Positions 53,553 through 62,622 of a stretch of 64,000 nucleotides of DNA are shown here, in pieces. The stretch comes from Alphaproteobacteria bacterium (GTDB lineage: Bacteria > Pseudomonadota > Alphaproteobacteria > Rhizobiales > Methyloligellaceae): contig VGDX01000010.1 in assembly GCA_016869535.1 (NCBI GenBank), positions 1 through 64,000 on the forward strand, given 5' to 3'. Made by a program: the position numbers and the translations under genes. Position 1 is the first letter of the stretch; every line of letters begins with the position of its first letter. The notes under the pieces are model-generated. The model had not been told where the DNA came from, made no database searches, and saw only the letters and a program-made list of their open reading frames with translations.

Positions 53553-55586
53553 ATGCAAAAGCCGCAGATTTCCGCCAGCTCTGTCCGGGCCCAAGAGCCA
53601 GCCGTGAGCCATAACGAGATGGCGAACGCCATCAGGGCGCTGGCCATGGACGCGGTGCAGAAGGCCGATTCCGGCCATCCCGGCATGCCCATGGGCATGG
53701 CCGACGTCGCCACCGTGCTGTTCACCCGCTTCCTGAAATTCGACGCCGCGCACCCCGATTGGCCGGACCGCGACCGCTTCGTGCTATCGGCCGGCCACGG
53801 CTCGATGCTGCTCTACGCGCTGCTCTATCTCACCGGTTACCCGAAGATGAGCATCGAGGAGATCAGGAATTTCCGCCAGCTTGGTTCGCGCACGCCCGGG
53901 CACCCTGAATATGGTCATGCGCCCGGCATTGAAACCACGACCGGACCATTAGGTCAGGGGCTCGGCAATGCGGTGGGCATGGCGCTCGCCGAACGCCTGC
54001 TCAATCACCGCTACGGGGACGACATCGTCAACCACCACACCTATGTGATCGCTGGCGACGGCTGTCTGATGGAAGGTATCAGCCAGGAAGCCATCTCGCT
54101 TGCCGGCCATCTCAAGCTCGGACGCCTGATCGTTCTATTCGACGATAACGAGATTTCCATCGACGGCCCGACCAGTCTCGCCGTTTCCGATAACCAACTC
54201 GAGCGCTTCAGGGCGTCGCATTGGCATGTCTCATGCGTCGACGGTCACGACCCCGAGGCGGTGGCCTTGGCAATCGAGAATGCACGCGGGGTGACCGATA
54301 AGCCGTCTTTGATCGCTTGCCGCACCCTGATCGGCTACGGTGCCCCGAAGAAGGCCGGCACGGCCGCGACCCACGGCTCGCCACTTGGCGAAGAGGAGGT
54401 CGCCGGCGCGCGTGAGAAATTGAGCTGGCGGCATGAACCGTTCCATGTGCCGCAACCGACTCTTGACAGCTGGCGCACAATTGGCGAACGCCATCGCGCC
54501 GGCTACGAAGCTTGGTCTCGAGCTTTCGCAAAACTTGATGCACCGGCGCGGACTCACCTGACAGATCCGGTCGACGCCAAGATAGAGAAGGACATCAAAA
54601 CCGCGATCGAGGCGATCAAGGCCGACTTCACGAAAGAAGGCGCGAAGCTCGCCACACGTCAGTCCTCGCAGAAAGCGCTGGAGACGCTCATGCCTGTGGT
54701 GCCGGGCCTGATCGGCGGCTCGGCAGACTTGACCGGCTCTAACGGCACGCTCACCAAGCTGCATACCATCGTCAAACCGGGCGATTTCTCCGGGACCTAT
54801 ATCCATTACGGCGTGCGTGAGCATGAAATGGCCGCGGCCATGAACGGGCTTGCGCTGCATGGCGGTATCGTCCCTTACGGCGGCACATTTCTCGTGTTCT
54901 CCGATTATTGCCGCCCGTCGATCAGGCTCTCGGCATTGATGGGTCAGCGCGTGATCTATGTCATGACGCACGACTCGATTGGCCTCGGCGAGGATGGACC
55001 GACCCACCAACCCATCGAGCACCTTGCGGCACTCCGCGCCATGCCGAACCTCAATGTCATGCGGCCCGCGGATTCGGTCGAGTGCGCCGAATGCTGGGAG
55101 ATCGCACTCCTTGCCAAGAACGCGCCGTCGATCCTCGCGCTGACCCGGCAGGGCGTGCCGCTGCTCCGCACCACCCACAGCAAGGAGAATTTGTCGGCCA
55201 AGGGCGCCTATGTGCTGATCAAGCCGAAGGGTGGACGAGATGTCACCCTGATCGGCACCGGCTCGGAACTGTCCCTGGCCGTCGAAGCCGCCAAGGTGCT
55301 GGAGGGTGAGGGCCTCAAGGCTGCGGTCGTCTCGATGCCGAGCTTCAAGCTGTTCGCGGACCAGGACGAAAGCTACCGAAACGCGGTTCTGGGTAAGGTG
55401 CCGCGCGTCGCCGTCGAGGCCGCGGTCGAATTCGGCTGGGAAAAATGGCTCGGTCCGAACAGTGCCTTTGTCGGCATGCGCGGATTCGGCGCGTCGGCTC
55501 CAGCCCAAGACCTATATAAACATTTCGGTATCACTGCCGACGCCGTGGTAAAGGCCGCGCGCGATCTCGTGAGTAGGAAAAGGTAA
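53553..55586 (+). CDS. tkt: Transketolase
   Basis: This ThDP enzyme transfers two-carbon units among sugar phosphates in the Calvin cycle and pentose phosphate pathway. The 677-residue protein has [38 protein letters not shown], the ThDP motif starting [13 protein letters not shown] and ending [10 protein letters not shown], and [21 protein letters not shown] later ATG at 53619 (MANAIRAL) is a possible start. It is 7 bp before gap, as one transcript. Confidence 0.95.
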   Translation: MQKPQISASSVRAQEPAVSHNEMANAIRALAMDAVQKADSGHPGMPMGMADVATVLFTRFLKFDAAHPDWPDRDRFVLSAGHGSMLLYALLYLTGYPKMSIEEIRNFRQLGSRTPGHPEYGHAPGIETTTGPLGQGLGNAVGMALAERLLNHRYGDDIVNHHTYVIAGDGCLMEGISQEAISLAGHLKLGRLIVLFDDNEISIDGPTSLAVSDNQLERFRASHWHVSCVDGHDPEAVALAIENARGVTDKPSLIACRTLIGYGAPKKAGTAATHGSPLGEEEVAGAREKLSWRHEPFHVPQPTLDSWRTIGERHRAGYEAWSRAFAKLDAPARTHLTDPVDAKIEKDIKTAIEAIKADFTKEGAKLATRQSSQKALETLMPVVPGLIGGSADLTGSNGTLTKLHTIVKPGDFSGTYIHYGVREHEMAAAMNGLALHGGIVPYGGTFLVFSDYCRPSIRLSALMGQRVIYVMTHDSIGLGEDGPTHQPIEHLAALRAMPNLNVMRPADSVECAECWEIALLAKNAPSILALTRQGVPLLRTTHSKENLSAKGAYVLIKPKGGRDVTLIGTGSELSLAVEAAKVLEGEGLKAAVVSMPSFKLFADQDESYRNAVLGKVPRVAVEAAVEFGWEKWLGPNSAFVGMRGFGASAPAQDLYKHFGITADAVVKAARDLVSRKR

Positions 55587-55592
55587 GGGGTA

Positions 55593-56603
55593 ATGGCAAA
55601 TAAGCGTGTCGCCATCAACGGCTTTGGCCGGATCGGCAGGCTCACTTTCAGGGCGTATCTGGAGTCAGGCCGCGACGATCTCGACTTCGTGGCGATCAAC
55701 GATCTCGGCTCTGCCGAGATGAATGCCCACCTGCTTGAATTCGACAGCGTGCACGGCCGCTTTCGGGGTCGTATCGATGTGACCGACAGTCATCTCAAGA
55801 CCAATGGCCAGGACGTAGCGGTGTTGTCCGAGGCCACACCCGAGAAGCTCCCTTGGCGCGATCTTGGCGTCGATATCGTCATGGAATGCACCGGCCGCTT
55901 CACTGATCGCGATTGCGCCGCCAGGCACCTGACAGCAGGCGCCAAGCGCGTGCTGGTGTCAGCACCCTGCACCGGGGCCGATCTCACCGTGGTGTTTGGC
56001 GTCAATCACGATCAACTGACCCAAGAGCATCACGTGGTCTCGAACGCCTCCTGCACCACCAACTGTCTCGTTCCCGTTGCCAAGGTGCTGAACGACACGG
56101 TCGGCCTCAAGCATGGTTACATGACGACGATCCATGCCTATACCGGCGACCAGCGCACGGTGGACACCTTGCACAAGGATCCGTACCGGGCCCGCGCTAG
56201 CGCCGTGAATTTGATACCGACCTCGACCGGCGCCGCCAAATCTGTCGGCCTCGTTCTGCCGGAGCTGAAGGGCAAGCTTGACGGCGCCTCGATCCGTGTG
56301 CCGGTACCGAATGTGAGCCTGATCGATCTGACCTTCCAGGCGGCACGGCCAACCACGGTCGAGGAAATCAACAAGGCCGTGACCGAAGCCGCCAATGGAC
56401 CGCTCAAAGGCATTCTCGGCGTCAATGCCAAGCCGCTCGTGTCATCCGATTTCAATCACGATCCGCGCAGCTCGATCTTCGACCTTAACGGAACGCAGGT
56501 GGTTGATGGAACGTTTTGCCGGGTCGTCGCCTGGTACGACAATGAGTGGGGCTTTTCCAACCGCATGAGCGACACCGCGGTTGCCATGGGCCGCCTGATA
56601 TGA
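55593..56603 (+). CDS. gap: Glyceraldehyde-3-phosphate dehydrogenase
   Basis: The 336-residue enzyme has the Rossmann motif VAINGFGRIGRLTFRAYLE, the active-site cysteine in VSNASCTTNCLVP, the catalytic histidine in TIHAYTGDQRTVD, and the phosphate site NLIPTSTGAAKSVGLVLPELKG. The dinucleotide loop AINDLGSAEMNAHLL keeps the Asp that favours NAD over NADP. Its stop overlaps the pgk start (ATGA). Confidence 0.97.
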   Translation: MANKRVAINGFGRIGRLTFRAYLESGRDDLDFVAINDLGSAEMNAHLLEFDSVHGRFRGRIDVTDSHLKTNGQDVAVLSEATPEKLPWRDLGVDIVMECTGRFTDRDCAARHLTAGAKRVLVSAPCTGADLTVVFGVNHDQLTQEHHVVSNASCTTNCLVPVAKVLNDTVGLKHGYMTTIHAYTGDQRTVDTLHKDPYRARASAVNLIPTSTGAAKSVGLVLPELKGKLDGASIRVPVPNVSLIDLTFQAARPTTVEEINKAVTEAANGPLKGILGVNAKPLVSSDFNHDPRSSIFDLNGTQVVDGTFCRVVAWYDNEWGFSNRMSDTAVAMGRLI

Positions 56604-57856
56604 ATGACGGCGGCTTGGCCGGAGGGGGAGGGCCGAAGCTAGACCTTTCCCGCATTCGAACCATCGACAGCATCGATGTGCGCGGCAAGCGGGCGCTGGT
56701 CCGTGTCGATCTCAATGTGCCGGTCGAAGGGGGCCAGGTCGCCGACGACACGCGCATCAAGCGCGTGCTGCCCACTATTGAAAAATTAGCTCGCGACGGC
56801 GCCGTAGTTATTGTGCTGTCGCATATGGGGCGTCCCAAAGGTGTGGCGAACCCGGAAACCTCTCTAAAGCCGGTCACTGCCAAGATGCAGGAGCTGATGC
56901 CGGGAACGACCGTACGCTTTATCGGCGACTGCATCGGCGAGGAGGTCAAACGGGCGCTTGCGGCGCTCAGACCCGGTGACGTAGCCGTGTTGGAGAATCT
57001 TCGTTTCTATCCCGGTGAGGAGAAGAATCACCCGATGTTTGCCAAGCAGCTTGCCGCGCACGGTGACATCTATGTCAACGATGCGTTCTCCTCGGCACAT
57101 CGTGCCAATGCCTCGATCGACGCCATCGCCGATCTGCTACCGTCTTATGCCGGGCTGTTGATGATGGCCGAGATCAAGGCGCTTGGCGAAGCGCTTGAGC
57201 AGCCTGAGCGGCCGGTCATGGCCATTGTCGGTGGTGCCAAGGTGTCCACCAAGATCGAGGTGTTGACCAATCTCGCAGCGCGCGTCGACCAACTCGTGGT
57301 CGGCGGCGGCATGGCCAACACGTTTCTCAAGGCGAAAGGCTTTGAGATCGGCAAATCACTCTGCGAGCCGGACTTCACCGATACTGCCAAGGACATCATG
57401 GCTCGCGCCGCCCAATCGGGCTGCGAGATCGTCCTGCCGAGCGACGAGGTGGTGGCGAAGGAACTCAAGACCGGTGCGGATTGGCAAGTCGTTCCCGTCG
57501 AGGCCATCCCCGCCGACGCCATGATCCTCGATGTCGGCCCGGCGAGTCTCGCCGATCTGAAGCGGCGTCTTGGTCAGGTCAAGACCGTGCTGTGGAACGG
57601 GCCGCTCGGTGCCATAGAGTTTCCCCCGTTTGGCGAAGGCACTTTGACGCTCGCTCGAGAGATCGCCCGTCTGACCAAGGAGCGGAAGCTTATCAGCGTG
57701 GCCGGCGGCGGCGACACGATACGGGCCCTCAATGAGGCGCATGTGGCGGGCGACCTCACCTATGTTTCAACTGCGGGAGGCGCCTTTCTGGAATGGCTGG
57801 AGGGCAAGGCACTTCCGGGGGTCATGGCCCTGATCCGCAATAGCGCCCGGACCTGA
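56600..57856 (+). CDS. pgk: Phosphoglycerate kinase
   Basis: Pgk interconverts 3-phosphoglycerate and 1,3-bisphosphoglycerate. The 418-residue protein carries RALVRVDLNVPVEGGQVADDTRI, HMGRPKG, YVNDAFSSAHRANAS, the nucleotide segment VVGGGMANTFL, and GGGDTIRALNEA near the end. I use the ATG at 56600, which overlaps the gap stop by 4 bp; the frame is open upstream. The N-terminus has an extra Gly-rich MNDGGLAGGGGPKLDL segment. Confidence 0.96.
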   Translation: MNDGGLAGGGGPKLDLSRIRTIDSIDVRGKRALVRVDLNVPVEGGQVADDTRIKRVLPTIEKLARDGAVVIVLSHMGRPKGVANPETSLKPVTAKMQELMPGTTVRFIGDCIGEEVKRALAALRPGDVAVLENLRFYPGEEKNHPMFAKQLAAHGDIYVNDAFSSAHRANASIDAIADLLPSYAGLLMMAEIKALGEALEQPERPVMAIVGGAKVSTKIEVLTNLAARVDQLVVGGGMANTFLKAKGFEIGKSLCEPDFTDTAKDIMARAAQSGCEIVLPSDEVVAKELKTGADWQVVPVEAIPADAMILDVGPASLADLKRRLGQVKTVLWNGPLGAIEFPPFGEGTLTLAREIARLTKERKLISVAGGGDTIRALNEAHVAGDLTYVSTAGGAFLEWLEGKALPGVMALIRNSART

Positions 57857-57879
57857 TTAACCAAGCTTCATCATGGCCC

Positions 57880-57925
57880 AGAAATACGTGGATGCCCGGC
57901 AGAAAGCAGGTCATGACGATTTCGA
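57880..57925. repeat. Degenerate palindromic repeat between pgk and rpe
   Basis: The sequence around GTGGATGCCCGGCAG...AAAGCAGGTCATGACGA looks like a decayed version of the GGATGCCCGC...GCGGGCATGACAAGG arm of the repeat at 62623-62726. Mismatches break the hairpin (GCCCGGC against GCAGGTC). Confidence 0.4.
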
Positions 57926-57964
57926 TTCAGGAAGATGTGTTCTAAAAGGAACGACGTTAGGCCA

Positions 57965-58636
57965 ATGAACCGCGACATCATCATCGCTCCCTCGATCCTC
58001 TCGGCCGACTTCGCCCGGCTCGGTGAGGAGGTGCGCGCCGTGGACAAGGCTGGATGCGACTGGATCCATGTTGATGTCATGGACGGGCACTTCGTACCAA
58101 ATATCACCATCGGTCCGGACGTGGTGAAGGCGCTCCGTCCACACTCGAAGAAGATTTTCGACGTGCACCTGATGATTGCGCCCTGCGATCCATTCATCGA
58201 AGCCTTTGCCAAGGCGGGCTCCGACATCATCACCGTACATGCAGAGGCGGGTCCGCATCTCGACCGTTCGATTCAGCTCATCAGGAGTATGGGGAAGAAG
58301 GCCGGTGTCAGCATCACGCCCTCGACACCCGAGAGTGCGATCGAGTACGTGCTCGACAAGGTCGATCTTGTTCTGGTGATGACCGTCAATCCCGGGTTCG
58401 GCGGTCAGTCCTTCATCCCCGCGCAACTCGACAAGATCAGAGCCATCCGCCAGATGATCGGTAATGCACCGATTCACCTCGAGGTCGACGGCGGTATCAA
58501 TGCCGAAACCGCGCCGCTCGTGGCCGAAGCCGGAGCCAATGTGATCGTGGCGGGATCTGCGGTCTTCAAGGGTGCCTATGCGGAGAACATCGCCGCAATC
58601 AGGGCCGCCGCCATGCGGGCCCGCGCCGCCGCCTGA
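57965..58636 (+). CDS. rpe: Ribulose-phosphate 3-epimerase
   Basis: Rpe supplies ribulose-5-phosphate for phosphoribulokinase. The 223-residue TIM-barrel protein has [39 protein letters not shown] with metal-binding residues, [21 protein letters not shown] and [31 protein letters not shown] use the ATG at 57965 ([10 protein letters not shown]), since the upstream extension is not family-like. It is 108 bp after pgk. Confidence 0.96.
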   Translation: MNRDIIIAPSILSADFARLGEEVRAVDKAGCDWIHVDVMDGHFVPNITIGPDVVKALRPHSKKIFDVHLMIAPCDPFIEAFAKAGSDIITVHAEAGPHLDRSIQLIRSMGKKAGVSITPSTPESAIEYVLDKVDLVLVMTVNPGFGGQSFIPAQLDKIRAIRQMIGNAPIHLEVDGGINAETAPLVAEAGANVIVAGSAVFKGAYAENIAAIRAAAMRARAAA

Positions 58637-58649
58637 TCCAGTGCTGACA

Positions 58650-58710
58650 ATATCGTGACTTGCCATTGCCCCGCTTGAACGGGCAATTCAATATTCCCTG
58701 AATGGTTGGA
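58650..58710. repeat. Degenerate palindromic repeat before ccdA
   Basis: CTTGCCATTGCCCCGCTTGA and ACGGGCAATTCAATATTCCCTG resemble the CCTTGTCATCGCCCGGCTTGACCGGG...CCAGTAACC arm of the repeat at 62623, with substitutions. A GCCC-CGCTTGAAC-GGGC hairpin is still possible. Confidence 0.4.
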
Positions 58711-58718
58711 GAAGCGAA

Positions 58719-59453
58719 GTGAACGTTACGTATTTCGGCGCGTTGCTCGCAGGCTTCTTGAGTTTCCTGTCGCCTTGCGTGCTGCCGCTGGTGCCGCCTT
58801 ATCTTGCATTTCTTGGCGGCACCACATTTGACCAGCTCGCCGGCGAGGACGAGACGCCTCCGCATGTCTACCGTACGGTGGTGTTGTCGGCCGTGGCCTT
58901 TGTGCTCGGCTTCACGACCGTATTCGTAATACTTGGTGCTACCGCAACCGTGGCGGGCCAATTGCTCGTCGAGAATCTGCCGCTGCTGTCAAAGATTGCC
59001 GGTGTCATCATCATCATCTTTGGCCTGCATTTCCTCGGACTCATAAATCTGCCGATTCTGAACCGTGAAGCGCGCTTTCATGCCGATGCTAAGCCCGCCG
59101 GGCTGATCGGTGCTTACATTATCGGGCTCGCTTTCGCCTTTGGCTGGACACCCTGCATCGGTCCAGTGCTCGGCGCCATCCTCGCGGTTGCCGCCGGTGA
59201 GGATTCGGTTCGTCAAGGTGTCAGCCTGCTTCTGGTCTATTCGCTCGGCCTCGGCATCCCCTTTATCCTTGCGGCTCTCGCCATCAAGCCGTTCATGCGC
59301 ACCATGCAGCGCTACCGCAAGCATCTGGGGGTGGTAGAGAAAGTGCTCGGTGGCTTCCTGGTACTGACCGGTATTCTGTTCCTCACCGACTCTATGACGC
59401 TGATCGCCGGCTGGATCCTCCAGACTTTTCCCGGGCTCGCGACCATCGGCTAG
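58719..59453 (+). CDS. ccdA: CcdA-type cytochrome c biogenesis / thiol-disulfide membrane protein
   Basis: The 244-residue protein has six hydrophobic helices and the CcdA/DsbD-beta hallmarks GFLSFLSPCVLPLVPPYLAFLGG and GLAFAFGWTPCIGPVLGAIL, with the paired cysteines (Cys20 and the one in GWTPC). It passes electrons from cytoplasmic thioredoxin to periplasmic thioredoxin-like proteins during cytochrome c assembly. Start is a GTG at 58719 with GAAGCGAA upstream. Confidence 0.93.
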   Translation: MNVTYFGALLAGFLSFLSPCVLPLVPPYLAFLGGTTFDQLAGEDETPPHVYRTVVLSAVAFVLGFTTVFVILGATATVAGQLLVENLPLLSKIAGVIIIIFGLHFLGLINLPILNREARFHADAKPAGLIGAYIIGLAFAFGWTPCIGPVLGAILAVAAGEDSVRQGVSLLLVYSLGLGIPFILAALAIKPFMRTMQRYRKHLGVVEKVLGGFLVLTGILFLTDSMTLIAGWILQTFPGLATIG

Positions 59454-59454
59454 A

Positions 59455-59472
59455 AAGAGCAAGCTTGCTCTT
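59455..59472. repeat. 18-bp perfect palindrome after ccdA
   Basis: AAGAGCAAGCTTGCTCTT is a perfect palindrome, starting 2 bp after the ccdA stop and 28 bp before the thiD ATG. It could be a hairpin terminator without a U-run, or an operator for thiD. Confidence 0.65.
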
Positions 59473-59500
59473 GGGGCCGTGCCGCCGTTAGGTGCGCGTC

Positions 59501-60304
59501 ATGACGCCTATCGCTCTCACCATCGCCGGTTCCGACTCTTCGGGTGGCGCCGGAATCCAGGCGGACCTCAGGACGTTTGCCGCGCTTGGCGTGCATGGCG
59601 CGACAGCGATCACGGCACTTACGGCTCAAAATACAATGGGGGTCGAAGCCGTGCAGCTGTCGCCGCCGGACTTTGTGCTGGCGCAGATGCGAGCCGTTGC
59701 GCACGACCTTAATGTCGGCGGCATCAAGACCGGCATGCTCGGTTCGCTTGGCATCGTCGAGGCGGTGATCGAGGGATTGCAGGACTTTCCGGGCATTCCC
59801 GTCGTGGTCGATCCCGTCATGGTGGCGCAGAGCGGCGACGTTCTGCTCGAAGAGGACGCGATCGACGCGATCCGCGCCAGATTGATGCCGCTTGCGGTGC
59901 TGGTGACCCCGAACATGCCGGAGGCTGCCCAGTTGTTGGGCGAGCCCATAGCGCGCAATGAAAACGAGATGGCAGCACAAGCAAAGCGCTTGCGCGAGCT
60001 CGGCGCGGCCGCTGTGCTGCTGAAAGGCGGGCATGCGAGGACGCCTTTATCAGTAGATATTCTCGTCGACGCCGAGGGAACGCACCGGCTCGAGGCGCCG
60101 CGCATACCGACCAGGAACACGCACGGCACGGGCTGCACGCTCTCTGCTTCTATCGCCGCCGAGCTTGCCAAAGGCGCGCTCTTGCACGAGGCGATCAAGA
60201 CGGCCAAGGCCTATGTCACGGCCGCCATCGCTGCAGCCGATCAGCTTCACATCGGCAAGGGCAGGGGCCCTGTCCACCATTTCCACAAATGGTGGACTAG
60301 CTAG
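59501..60304 (+). CDS. thiD: Hydroxymethylpyrimidine/phosphomethylpyrimidine kinase
   Basis: ThiD phosphorylates HMP twice in thiamine synthesis. The 267-residue ribokinase-fold protein starts [30 protein letters not shown], contains [34 protein letters not shown], and the C-terminal anion-hole motif [19 protein letters not shown] use ATG 59501; a GTG at 59492 is in frame. I looked for a TPP riboswitch upstream and did not see one. Its end overlaps the convergent FAH-family gene by 4 bp. Confidence 0.95.
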   Translation: MTPIALTIAGSDSSGGAGIQADLRTFAALGVHGATAITALTAQNTMGVEAVQLSPPDFVLAQMRAVAHDLNVGGIKTGMLGSLGIVEAVIEGLQDFPGIPVVVDPVMVAQSGDVLLEEDAIDAIRARLMPLAVLVTPNMPEAAQLLGEPIARNENEMAAQAKRLRELGAAAVLLKGGHARTPLSVDILVDAEGTHRLEAPRIPTRNTHGTGCTLSASIAAELAKGALLHEAIKTAKAYVTAAIAAADQLHIGKGRGPVHHFHKWWTS

Positions 60305-61146
60305 GTTTCAGCCACGACCTTCAGACGCTGCTCGCCGAGCCCCGAGATCGTGAGTCGAAGCTCATCACCTGCTTTGAGAAACACGCGCGGATTGCGCGCC
60401 ATGCCGACACCTGGCGGCGTGCCGGTGGTGATGACGTCGCCCGGCATGAGCGTCATGAATTTACTGATATAGCTGACGAGTTCGGCCACACCGAACACCA
60501 TGGTCGCGGTCGAGCCGGTCTGCATGCGCGCGCCATTGAGGTCGAGGGTCAAATCGAGCTTCTGCGGATCGGGGATTTCGTCCGTGGTGACGAGCCAGGG
60601 ACCGAGCGGACCGAAACTGTCATGGCTCTTGGCCTTGATCCATTCGCCGGGGCCGCCTTTCTGGAGGCTGCGCTCTGAGACATCATTACCGATGCAATAG
60701 CCCGCTACGTAATCGAGGGCTGTTTCCCGGCTGACATTCTTGGCGCGCACGCCGATCACCACGGCAAGCTCGACCTCGAAATCCATACGCTGCCAGCCTT
60801 CCGGCTGCATGATCGGGTCATAAGGCCCCGAAATGCAGGACGTGGCCTTGGCGAACACGATCGGCGCCTCGGGAATAGGCATGCCGGTTTCTTCGGCATG
60901 GTCGCGGTAGTTGAGGCCGATGCCGAGAAATTTCGGCACCAGCCCGACCGGAGCGCCGATGCGCGGATTGCCCTCGACCAGGGGTAACGCTGCAAGATCA
61001 AGCGCCTTGATGCGGGCGAGGCTGGCGCGGCCGAGCGCCTCGCCGGCGAGATCGTCGATGATTGATGACAGGTCGCGGATCAGTCCTTCCTTATCGAGAA
61101 TCCCCGGCCTTTCCTGCCCGATATCGCCAAAACGTAAGAGCTTCAT
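60301..61146 (-). CDS. Fumarylacetoacetate hydrolase-family protein
   Basis: The 281-residue protein begins MKLLRFGDIGQERPGILD and shows the FAH-fold metal site: FLGIGLNYRDHAEETGM, FAKATSCISGPYDPI, MDFEVELAVVIG, and the C-terminal DVITTGTPPGVGM. Such enzymes hydrolyse, isomerise or decarboxylate ketoacids (for example ureidoglycolate lyase or 2-hydroxyhepta-2,4-dienedioate isomerase). The exact substrate cannot be assigned. GGGGGA precedes the ATG at 61146. Confidence 0.9.
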   Translation of the reverse strand: MKLLRFGDIGQERPGILDKEGLIRDLSSIIDDLAGEALGRASLARIKALDLAALPLVEGNPRIGAPVGLVPKFLGIGLNYRDHAEETGMPIPEAPIVFAKATSCISGPYDPIMQPEGWQRMDFEVELAVVIGVRAKNVSRETALDYVAGYCIGNDVSERSLQKGGPGEWIKAKSHDSFGPLGPWLVTTDEIPDPQKLDLTLDLNGARMQTGSTATMVFGVAELVSYISKFMTLMPGDVITTGTPPGVGMARNPRVFLKAGDELRLTISGLGEQRLKVVAET

Positions 61147-61540
61147 GCGTCCCCCTTTGTCGTCGATCGGCATGATGCACGGGGCGCGGCGGAGGGCCGT
61201 TGCCGATCTGCAACAGCAGCCCACAAAGTTTGCGCTTTATCGCGGTGCTCGTGCCGTCACAATGGGTCGCATAAGGGCGCCAAGCCGCTGCCGCGCCTCC
61301 TTATCACCCCAAGTAACCCTATGAATACAAATTGATAATTCGCCTCCCCCAGAGCCCAATGACATTTCCGCAACAGTCGCGGCGCGTTTTGCGCCCCAAC
61401 CCTTGCACAATGTTGAAGCTCGGGCCGCCGCTAAGCTAGCCTTCGAATCACAAGACGGGGGACGGGGCTGGGGGGCTCTGATCGCCGCCGTGGAGAGCTT
61501 AGAGGGACCTGACAGAACAACAGAATTTAGGCTCAGGGAA
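61147..61540. other. Intergenic region without a supported gene
   Basis: Frames here lack start sites with ribosome-binding sequences or family similarity. A GGCGC-GTTTT-GCGCC hairpin lies near 61380. The region leads into the structured stretch and terminator at 61543-61642. Confidence 0.4.
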
Positions 61541-61542
61541 AA

Positions 61543-61642
61543 ATGGGGGGGCGAGTCGAAGCCGCAAGATTGGCCATGCCATTGGCGCTCGACTCGTTTC
61601 GCAGGGAAGACCGGCCCGGTTCATCCGGGCCGGTTCTTTTTT
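61543..61642 (+). ncRNA. Candidate structured small RNA ending in a terminator
   Basis: Within about 100 nt there is an 8-bp stem CGAGTCGA/TCGACTCG, inside it a hairpin GCCA-TGCCAT-TGGC, then the intrinsic terminator ACCGGCCCGG-TTCAT-CCGGGCCGGT and TTCTTTTTT (61610-61642). No gene with support ends here, so the terminator must serve an RNA. The 5' end and any promoter are not defined; it could also be the tail of a longer transcript. A short frame (ATG 61543) reads through it but has no similarity. Confidence 0.45.
61610..61642 (+). terminator. Strong intrinsic terminator
   Basis: ACCGGCCCGG pairs perfectly with CCGGGCCGGT around a TTCAT loop, and is followed by TCTTTTTT. It is the most convincing intrinsic terminator in the window. 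Confidence 0.9.
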
Positions 61643-61721
61643 GGGGAATTAGCGCCGGGATTGGGGTCTTTTGTCCGGAAACCGCGCGCGAGCAAACCGG
61701 CAACCCTGGAAACCCTGGAAC

Positions 61722-62618
61722 CTAGACCCCGAACCGCCTGAGCGTCGCCTCGACCCGCGCGAGATAGCCCGCCCCGAACAGCCTGACATGCACGAGCAGC
61801 GGGTAGAGATTGTAGATGTCGCGGCGGCCCTCGTGAAAGCCGGGCGCAAGCGGCAGCACCTCTTCGTAAGCCGCGAAGAAGTCCGCGCCGAACGTGCCGA
61901 ACAGCGTGGCGAAGGCAAGCTCGATCTCCGGCGCGCCAAAATAGATCGCCGGATCGACGAAGCCCGCCACACGCCCGCCGCGCACCAGCACATTGCCGGT
62001 CCACAGATCGCCATGCAGCAGCGACGGATAAGCGGGCTCGATCAGATGCTCGTCGAGGCGCTCAGCCAGACGCGCGATGCGGGCGAAGAGGGATGCGGGC
62101 AGCGCGCCGTCTTTGTGCGCTTGCGCCGCCATGACCATCAGCCGGTGGTCGCGGAAGAACGGCACCCATGAAGGCGCGCGCGGATTGGGCTGGGCGAGCG
62201 GGCCGATCAGGGTGTCGCGCGCATAGCCGAAATGGGGACGCGGGGTGGCGTGCAGCGCGGCGATCAGCGCGCCGGCATGGCGCTCGACGCTTGGTGTGAT
62301 GCCGCCGCCATCTTGCGCGATGTAATCCATGACCAGGAGATCGGCGTCGGCGTAATGCACGCAAGGCACCGGAAGCTCGGAGAGGCGCTGCAACTCGCCG
62401 AGCATGAACGCTTCGAGTTCCAAGCCACTTCGTGGCAAACTTGCCCGCCCGCGCTCGCCGCTTGGTGATGCGCTGGCGCGCGCCTTGACCGCGACCTGCC
62501 GCCCATCCGCCAAACGCGCCTCAAGCCCAGTCAGCCCGAACCCGACCGCCATCGCCCGCGCCTCGACGACGCGGGTGGCGAGGACGGATTCGATCCGGTT
62601 CGTGAGCATTGACATCAT
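61722..62618 (-). CDS. Fructosamine kinase-family protein
   Basis: The protein (298 residues) has the kinase fold of fructosamine-3-kinase/aminoglycoside phosphotransferase relatives: the Lys in VAVKARA, LLVMDYI, the catalytic LLHGDLWTGNVLV and the metal-binding GFVDPAIYFGAPEIELAFATLFG. These enzymes phosphorylate glycated amines so they break down. Residues about 48-64 (ASASPSGERGRASLPRSG) look like an insertion between the catalytic lysine and the LELEAFML helix, and lie on a palindromic DNA segment (62420-62465). Confidence 0.9.
   Translation of the reverse strand: MMSMLTNRIESVLATRVVEARAMAVGFGLTGLEARLADGRQVAVKARASASPSGERGRASLPRSGLELEAFMLGELQRLSELPVPCVHYADADLLVMDYIAQDGGGITPSVERHAGALIAALHATPRPHFGYARDTLIGPLAQPNPRAPSWVPFFRDHRLMVMAAQAHKDGALPASLFARIARLAERLDEHLIEPAYPSLLHGDLWTGNVLVRGGRVAGFVDPAIYFGAPEIELAFATLFGTFGADFFAAYEEVLPLAPGFHEGRRDIYNLYPLLVHVRLFGAGYLARVEATLRRFGV
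62420..62465. repeat. Palindromic segment inside the fructosamine-kinase gene
   Basis: The 46-bp stretch begins CCAAGC and ends with its reverse complement GCTTGG, and holds an inner GCCAC-TTC-GTGGC hairpin. It encodes the 17-residue segment that interrupts the expected family alignment, in frame. It resembles a mobile palindromic element that inserted into a coding region. Confidence 0.5.
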
Positions 62619-62622
62619 CGTG

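Noticed and set aside
59454-59500. TPP riboswitch before thiD
   Set aside because: The gap is only 47 bp and lacks the conserved CTGAGA and related elements.
61440-61642. 6S RNA, SRP RNA or RNase P RNA
   Set aside because: None of the conserved cores (for example GGTCAGGTCCGGAAGGAAGC of SRP RNA) is present, so only a generic RNA candidate is kept.
61403-61741. 112-residue frame across the terminator at 61610
   Set aside because: It runs through a strong intrinsic terminator and into the opposite-strand kinase gene, with no similarity.
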